64,000 bases of DNA, from contig DGSO01000014.1 in assembly GCA_002393945.1 (NCBI GenBank), positions 1,842 through 65,841 on the forward strand, given 5' to 3'. This DNA comes from Bacteroidales bacterium UBA4360. GTDB taxonomy: Bacteria > Bacteroidota > Bacteroidia > Bacteroidales > UBA932. A program made the position numbers and the translations under genes. Positions 59,082 through 64,000 of this stretch are shown piece after piece; position 1 is the first letter of the stretch; each line of letters begins with the position of its first letter. The notes beneath the pieces are model-generated. The model was not told the DNA's origin and did no database searches. It worked only from the letters and a program-made list of their open reading frames with translations.

Positions 59082-60032
59082 ATGTTGGTATCTGTTTTAT
59101 TGTTTTTTGTCGGGCTCGCACTTGTAGTTATCGGAGCCGACATTCTTGTAGACGGAGCAAGCGGGGTGGCCCGCCGCGTGGGACTGAGTGAATTCGTCAT
59201 CGGCCTCACCATTGTGGGAATGGGCACATCGGCACCGGAGATGGTAGTGAGCCTTCTGGGCGCACTCGAGGGAAAGGGAGACGTTGCAGTTGGAAATGTG
59301 GTTGGATCCAATATTTTCAATACTCTTCTCATTCTTGGCCTCACGGCAGTGCTGCTTCCCATCGGCATTACTTCCGGAAACCGCAAGAGGGACATCCCCA
59401 TGAACCTTCTGGTGACCGTTCTTTTCATATTCCTTGGGCTTGAGGCCACGCTTTTCGGCTTTGGGACGGACGGCCTTTCCAGGGTGGACGGCCTTATCCT
59501 TATCGGCCTTTTCATCGTTTATATGGTCTACAGTTTCTTGGGCGGAAAGGACCAGGCAACGGAGGAGGCATCGGCCCAAAAGCCCGTCTGGCTTAACCTG
59601 GTGATGATTATCGGAGGCCTTGCGGCCCTTACTTTCGGCGGAAATCTCTTCGTGAACAACGCCACCTTCATAGCTTCCGAGCTTGGCGTAAGCGAAAAAT
59701 TCATCGCCATCACTATCCTTGCCGGTGGCACTTCGCTTCCGGAACTGGCCACCTGCGTCGCCGCAGCCGCAAAGAAGAAAGGACAGCTGGCTCTCGGAAA
59801 CATCCTCGGCTCGAATATCTTCAACATCCTGCTCATACTGGGTCTGTCATCGGCAATAAAGCCCCTGTCCTTTGAGAAAATCAACCTCGTAGACATGGGA
59901 ATGCTGCTTCTGAGCGCACTTGTGCTTCTGCCCTGCCTTCTTCCTAAAAAAGGCAAGCTGGGCGTTGCCGACGGCATAATTTTCCTTCTCGTATGGATAG
60001 GATATATGGCTTATTTGATTGTTAATCTATGA
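59082..60032 (+). CDS. CaCA-family cation antiporter (YrbG-like Na+/Ca2+ exchanger)
   Basis: The 316-residue inner-membrane protein consists of two homologous halves of about five helices. Each half has one alpha-repeat: VGMGTSAPEMVVSLLGA with GNVVGSNIFN, and LAGGTSLPELATCVAAA with GNILGSNIFN. The Glu in APE and LPE binds the cation. This is the standard calcium/sodium antiporter pattern. The start at 59082 (MLVSVLLFFVG) is preferred because the alternative at 59046 precedes the predicted transcript start. Its stop overlaps the mscS start as ATGA; both proteins deal with ion stress. Confidence 0.93.
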   Translation: MLVSVLLFFVGLALVVIGADILVDGASGVARRVGLSEFVIGLTIVGMGTSAPEMVVSLLGALEGKGDVAVGNVVGSNIFNTLLILGLTAVLLPIGITSGNRKRDIPMNLLVTVLFIFLGLEATLFGFGTDGLSRVDGLILIGLFIVYMVYSFLGGKDQATEEASAQKPVWLNLVMIIGGLAALTFGGNLFVNNATFIASELGVSEKFIAITILAGGTSLPELATCVAAAAKKKGQLALGNILGSNIFNILLILGLSSAIKPLSFEKINLVDMGMLLLSALVLLPCLLPKKGKLGVADGIIFLLVWIGYMAYLIVNL

Positions 60033-60961
60033 TATTATTCCCCATTCAGGCAGACGGCGCCGCCATTGCTCAGAAACTAAGCGCTGATTCCCTTGCCGTC
60101 AAAAAACAAGTACTGGCCGAAACCCTCAGGAGCACCCCTCCGGACCAGCTCCTGCAGCAGTTCACATCGGCCGCAATCAATTTCGGGCTCAAAGTGCTCG
60201 CAGCCCTTCTCATATATGCAATTGGCGCCTGGATCATCCAGATAGTCAAAAAGAGCCTCAAGAAGGGCTTCGCAAGGAAAAACACTGAGAAGACCATCGC
60301 CTCCTTCACCTATTCCTTGGTGAGCATTATCCTTTGGGTTATTGTCGTAATCATTGCCGTGAGCACGCTTGGCGTGAACACATCGTCGCTTGCCGCACTT
60401 CTTGCAGCCGGCGGCATGGCCATCGGCATGGCCCTCAGCGGAACCGTCCAGAACTTTGCAGGCGGAATCATGATACTGGTGTTCAAGCCCTTCAAAGCCG
60501 GTGACTTCATCGAAGCCCAGGGCTTCAGCGGTACGGTTATGGAGGTCAATATCGTGAGCACCAAACTGCTCACCACGGACAACCGGGTGATCATCCTCCC
60601 CAACGGAGCGCTCTCAAACGGCAATATCAACAACGTAAACACCCTGCCCCTCAGAAGGGTAGACATCAACGTAAGCGTTGCCTACGGCTCAGATGCCGAT
60701 GCCGTCAAGAAGGCCATCCTGGAGATTGCAGCCGGCATTCCGGAAATCATCGATTCAAAGACCCAGGGCGCGGCAGACCCGTTTGTGGCGCTTATGACCA
60801 TGGCGGCAAGCAGCGTGGACTTCGTCGTTCGCTGCTGGGTAAAGGCACCCGATTATTGGGATGTGAAATTCGGCCTCACCGAAGCCATCTATACACAACT
60901 CCCTCAGAAGTACGGAATCCAGTTCCCCTTCCCCCAGGTGGATGTGCACATCAAGAATTAA
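60029..60961 (+). CDS. Small-conductance mechanosensitive channel (MscS family)
   Basis: The 310-residue protein has a hydrophilic N-terminus, then helices FGLKVLAALLIYAIGAWIIQ and LVSIILWVIVVIIAVSTLG. The pore helix (SLAALLAAGGMAIGMALSGTVQNFAGG) has the Ala/Gly packing of MscS TM3. The beta domain follows (PFKAGDFIEAQGFSGTVMEVN and NGALSNGNINN). Length matches short MscS. It opens under membrane tension to release solutes. It is coupled to the antiporter by ATGA, and its end overlaps the convergent acyltransferase by four bases. Confidence 0.94.
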   Translation: MILFPIQADGAAIAQKLSADSLAVKKQVLAETLRSTPPDQLLQQFTSAAINFGLKVLAALLIYAIGAWIIQIVKKSLKKGFARKNTEKTIASFTYSLVSIILWVIVVIIAVSTLGVNTSSLAALLAAGGMAIGMALSGTVQNFAGGIMILVFKPFKAGDFIEAQGFSGTVMEVNIVSTKLLTTDNRVIILPNGALSNGNINNVNTLPLRRVDINVSVAYGSDADAVKKAILEIAAGIPEIIDSKTQGAADPFVALMTMAASSVDFVVRCWVKAPDYWDVKFGLTEAIYTQLPQKYGIQFPFPQVDVHIKN

Positions 60962-62097
60962 AGCTCTTCCTTGGACAGCACGGGGTTGCTGTAAATGTGA
61001 AGGAGAATGTCACGGAGCTCGTCCTGGTCAAGGGTGGGCTCCACTTTTTTGAGCTGGCCGTCGATGTATGCCTTGAAGGAGGCAAGGTCTTCAGGAGTAT
61101 ACTTGTCTGAATACTTGCCGCCGGGATTCACTATGTCATAGGCTATGTAATTTGTCTTCCACAGCTTGTATCCGCTGATGATGCGGCGGTCCATGGTATG
61201 GCGGATGCTCTGGTAGCGGTCGTTTTTGTCGCAGCAGGCGGCCTCCATGATTTCTTCCTCGGTAAGGGGCTTGTTGATTTCCAGATGGACATTGCCCTTC
61301 TGCTGCTTTATGCCCATGAGGATGCTCTGGAGGTCTTCATTTTCTGTCTTGACATACTTCTGGGTGCGGGAAATGAGAAGTTCCCTGGCCTTGAGAATGT
61401 CGCAGGATTCATACTCGTAGGAAATGCTCATAGGCACGATATTCAGCTCCTTGAAGTTCTGTACGAAATCCTTGGTGCCGCTCATGTCGCACATCTTCAG
61501 AAGGCCCTGTTCGGTGGTGTCGATACCGTTTTTGGTACGGCCCTGGCGCTGTGCAATCCACACGGAGCCGGAACCGGAAGTAATGGTTTCCCTGATATAT
61601 CTGGACAGAAGCTGTGAGCTCAGGTACAGTTCCCTTGCCGATATTCCCCTGATGACCTTGATCATCCTGTTGGAACGGATGAGGAGTTCAACGGATTTAT
61701 GGCTCAGGAGGTTGTCTCCAACAGCAATCTGCGTCATGGGCAGATTGTTGCGGAAAAGGACTATCTGGGTGAATGCGGGATCAAGGATGATGTCCCTGTG
61801 GTTGGACATGGCCAGATAGCAACCGTCTATTGACTTTATATTGTCAAGACCGTTGTAAGTGAATTCCTTGACGGTGGTGGCGATTACCCATTCAACGGCC
61901 TTTGACATGACCATGGACTGGAATTCATCCACGGAATGAATGCTCTGGAGGATGTCCCTCAGATAGGTTTCCGGTTGATTTGGAAAAATATATTTTGACA
62001 CCCAGGGCGTTGCAGGGTGAAGTGACACTCTGGCAAGTGCTGCGGCGGCTTCTTCGTCGTTGAAGGGAGCTATATCGGAGAATTCAGTAAGATCCAT
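60958..62097 (-). CDS. PlsC-like acyltransferase
   Basis: The 379-residue protein has the glycerolipid acyltransferase motif CYLAMSNHRDIILDPAF (HxxxxD, about 94-110), followed by a glycine/arginine-rich block (TSGSGSVWIAQRQGRTKNGID, about 175-195) that binds the acyl acceptor phosphate. It lacks clear membrane helices. It resembles Bacteroidota proteins annotated as 1-acyl-sn-glycerol-3-phosphate or glycerol acyltransferases. The long N- and C-terminal parts (about 90 and 170 residues) exceed the simple PlsC fold, so another acceptor is possible. It stands alone, 40 bases after queA on the same strand. Confidence 0.82.
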   Translation of the reverse strand: MDLTEFSDIAPFNDEEAAAALARVSLHPATPWVSKYIFPNQPETYLRDILQSIHSVDEFQSMVMSKAVEWVIATTVKEFTYNGLDNIKSIDGCYLAMSNHRDIILDPAFTQIVLFRNNLPMTQIAVGDNLLSHKSVELLIRSNRMIKVIRGISARELYLSSQLLSRYIRETITSGSGSVWIAQRQGRTKNGIDTTEQGLLKMCDMSGTKDFVQNFKELNIVPMSISYEYESCDILKARELLISRTQKYVKTENEDLQSILMGIKQQKGNVHLEINKPLTEEEIMEAACCDKNDRYQSIRHTMDRRIISGYKLWKTNYIAYDIVNPGGKYSDKYTPEDLASFKAYIDGQLKKVEPTLDQDELRDILLHIYSNPVLSKEEL

Positions 62098-62136
62098 AAT
62101 CGTTCTTTTACCAACTAACTTTACAAAGTTAAGAAA

Positions 62137-63348
62137 TTATTCCGCCCTTTCCAAGAGGGAGGAGTCTCCGTAACTGAGAAATCTGAAACCGTGGGAGAGG
62201 GCGTAATCGTAGATAGTGCGCCAGTCCCCTTTCACAAATGCCGATACAAGCAGTATCAGGGTGCTTTCCGGCTGGTGGAAATTAGTCACCATACGTTTGA
62301 CTATGCGGAACTTGAAACCTGGAACTATTATGATCCTGGTGCCAAGCGAGAGTTCGTCCTTTCCGGTCTTCTCAAGGTACTTGACTATGGCATCAAGGGC
62401 CTCCCGGGTGGTATAAGCGTACTCCCTGGTGTAAGGGACCCACTGGCCTACATCCTCCGGCTCCCCTTTTTCGATGATGCTTACGCCGGCATAGTACAGC
62501 GATTCAAGTGTACGGACGCTGGTTGTACCCACGGCGGTAACCCCCTCTTCGCAGTCACGTAGCTTTTCAAGCAGCGCTTTCTTCACCAGGAAAGGTTCCC
62601 TGTGCATGGGATGCTCGCTAACCAGCGACCCCTTCACCGGAAGGAAAGTCCCGGCGCCTACATGAAGGCACACGTTCTCCTCGCTGATACCCTTATCCCT
62701 GATTTCCTCAAGCACCCTCTGGGTGAAATGGAGACCTGCCGTAGGAGCCGCCACAGAGCCTCTCCATTTGGCATAAAGGGTCTGGTAGCGTTCGATGTCG
62801 ATGCTCTCCGACTCCCTGTTCAGATACGGAGGAATGGGAATAGTCCCGCAAATCTCCAGCACCCTCGAAAACGGAATGCCTCCGTCCCAGGTGAATGTGA
62901 CCTTCCCCGTCCTTCCGTCCCTACCCGCAGGCATCGCCTTCAGATTCAGGGCCGATATTTCCGGATCATCCTGCGGATTGTAGAGGCTCAGGACGTCATC
63001 CTTCCACTTCTTGGCATTTCCAACCACGCAGGTCCATGTAGTCTGGGCCGATGCAGCAAAAGCCGTGGCATATTCGGCCGGTTCAACGGGCTCGAGGCAG
63101 AATATCTCGATATGGGCTCCAGTATCCCTCTTGAAATGAAGGCGGGCAGGTACAACCTTGGTATCATTGAATACCATCATTGAACCTGCAGGCAGAAGTG
63201 ACGGGAGTTCACGGAACACGTACTCATGCACCTTGCCGTCCTTGTAATGCAGGAGTTTTGATGAATCCCTCTCCGGAAGGGGGTATTTCGCTATCCTGGA
63301 GTCTTCCAGGGCATAATTGTAGTCTTCTATGTGTATCTCAGGAATCAT
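62137..63348 (-). CDS. queA: tRNA preQ1-34 S-adenosylmethionine ribosyltransferase-isomerase QueA
   Basis: QueA moves the ribosyl part of SAM onto preQ1 in tRNA to form epoxyqueuosine. From ATG 63348 it is 403 residues. Key segments are YALEDSRIAKYPLPERDSSKL, MVFNDTKVVPARL, GSVAAPTAGLHFTQ, LHVGAGTFLPVKG, VGTTSVRTLESL and MVTNFHQPESTLILLVSAF, all in family order. Bacteroidota QueA is longer than the E. coli form (356 residues). The reading from 63378 adds ten residues without similarity. A minus-strand TATCTTTG at 63375-63368 may be its -7, but no good -33 is visible. Confidence 0.95.
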   Translation of the reverse strand: MIPEIHIEDYNYALEDSRIAKYPLPERDSSKLLHYKDGKVHEYVFRELPSLLPAGSMMVFNDTKVVPARLHFKRDTGAHIEIFCLEPVEPAEYATAFAASAQTTWTCVVGNAKKWKDDVLSLYNPQDDPEISALNLKAMPAGRDGRTGKVTFTWDGGIPFSRVLEICGTIPIPPYLNRESESIDIERYQTLYAKWRGSVAAPTAGLHFTQRVLEEIRDKGISEENVCLHVGAGTFLPVKGSLVSEHPMHREPFLVKKALLEKLRDCEEGVTAVGTTSVRTLESLYYAGVSIIEKGEPEDVGQWVPYTREYAYTTREALDAIVKYLEKTGKDELSLGTRIIIVPGFKFRIVKRMVTNFHQPESTLILLVSAFVKGDWRTIYDYALSHGFRFLSYGDSSLLERAE

Positions 63349-63843
63349 GAGAATCGCGTTTTCAAGGCAAAGATACACACTTTATTTGGAATTCGGAATT
63401 CTCGCGGAAAAAGGCCGTTTGGGCACTCTCGCAATTTACAATATTGAATCCAATTGTTTACATTTGAATTGTAGTTTTGTAAACAATATAAAGCCGAGTT
63501 ACAAGTTGGCACAGCCGCCGGGACGCCCCGGGCGGGCAACCCTTTTACAATTGTTCCACACTTTTAATATATTACTAATAATCAGTTATTTAATTATATT
63601 TACATGTAATTTTACTTTAGCAAAATAATAAGGCTCAGAAACGGAAATATCGCCACGAATACATTATAAGGCAATATTTTTATATTTATAGTGCTAATAC
63701 TCTGTTATTTATAGTCTCAAACTAAAGTTATAATTCATGTATGGTTTTACCACTTCTACCCTACCACAGCCGAAATACACAAATTACAACACTTGGATTA
63801 TTCAGATTTCCTTTTTACATTTGTGAAAACAAAAGTGTAAATT
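63349..63843. other. AT-rich gap with GC-rich hairpin and dyad
   Basis: These 495 bases hold no gene. A 9-bp inverted repeat, ATTGTTTAC (63453-63461) and GTAAACAAT (63479-63487), surrounds a TACATTTG -7-like motif (63459-63466). A sudden GC-rich run at about 63510-63540 (CCGCCGGGA...CCCCGGGCGG) can fold on itself and stands out against AT-rich flanks. Confidence 0.5.
63793..63823 (+). promoter_or_regulatory. Promoter of the XRE regulator
   Basis: TTG (63793-63795), 20 bases, TACATTTG (63816-63823). The predicted start near 63830 leaves a leader of about 14 bases. Confidence 0.68.
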
Positions 63844-64000
63844 ATGAACCGACGTCTTTTGCAGTTTTTGCAGGCACAGAACATCACACAGGCGCAATTT
63901 GCAGATACTCTCTCCGTAGCCCGCGGGAGCGTTTCGCATATTCTCTCCGGACGCAACAAACCAGGCTACGAATTCCTCGAGAGCCTGGCTCTTCACTATC
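63844..64000 (+). CDS. XRE-family helix-turn-helix regulator, N-terminus only (cut by window edge)
   Basis: An ATG at 63844 opens a frame that stays open to the end of the window, giving 52 residues: MNRRLLQFLQAQNITQAQF, then ADTLSVARGSVSHILSGRNKPG. The second helix, turn and recognition helix (ITQAQFADTL, SVARGSVSHILSGRNKP) are a textbook XRE/Cro HTH. In Bacteroidales, proteins with this start are about 130-200 residues with a variable C-terminal part, but nothing of that is visible here. A good promoter precedes it. Confidence 0.8.
   Translation, partial: MNRRLLQFLQAQNITQAQFADTLSVARGSVSHILSGRNKPGYEFLESLALHY

Noticed and set aside
1..64000. CRISPR array, tRNA or rRNA genes
   Set aside because: No regularly spaced identical repeats of CRISPR length and no cloverleaf or rRNA-like sequence was recognised; a covariance-model search would be the deciding test.

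Overview
The window looks like a chromosomal segment from a member of the Bacteroidales (Bacteroidota). The evidence is mutually consistent. Promoters follow the phylum pattern TTTG/TTG, 19-20 bases, TAnnTTTG. Rho carries a long low-complexity insertion. There is a pyrophosphate-type phosphofructokinase, a TamL-type lipoprotein with an OMP85 barrel, a divergent lptD/amidase pair, a DUF5723-like surface protein, BACON-domain lipoproteins and a biosynthetic SpeA-type decarboxylase. I cannot name a genus. No tRNA, rRNA or CRISPR array was seen.

Region 1 (1-1957) holds the end of a chloramphenicol-acetyltransferase-type gene, a GNAT fusion, a small hydrolase and a CDP-alcohol phosphatidyltransferase gene cut off after its catalytic motif. 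A gene-free stretch rich in inverted and direct repeats follows. Region 2 (1958-13679) is read as an integrated genomic island of about 11.7 kb at the 3' end of mnmE, bounded by a 12-bp direct repeat of the mnmE stop-codon region. Its cargo is mostly defence-like: an unknown 256-aa protein facing an AAA/DUF4143 ATPase, an OLD-like ATPase/TOPRIM protein, decayed phage-type genes, a complete type IIS restriction-modification operon (HTH-methylase fusion, second methylase, AlwI/BstNBI-family endonuclease), an Abi_2/HEPN abortive-infection protein and two excisionase-like HTH proteins. No integrase is visible.

Region 3 (13665-63348) is dense core chromosome: mnmE and rho; lptD facing an amidase; dnaA; pepD-rpe facing rsfS-ftsH-cdsA-psd; a six-gene coupled chain ligA-yihY-rel-lipoprotein-OMP-ispG; pfp and a GH13 enzyme; an rRNA/tRNA methyltransferase, arginine decarboxylase, tamL, rarA and a GNAT-like protein; two surface proteins; rlmD; a duplicated pair of BACON lipoprotein plus M6 metalloprotease; a cation antiporter and MscS channel; an acyltransferase; queA. 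The right edge has a 495-base AT-rich gap and the start of an XRE regulator.

Many genes are translationally coupled through ATGA or TAATG overlaps. Divergent pairs often have overlapping promoters. The most unusual observations are the island with its two chemically different ends, the tandem BACON/M6 pairs, a palindromic repeat translated inside MnmE, an IspG lacking its phylum-typical insert, and several promoter and start-codon oddities.
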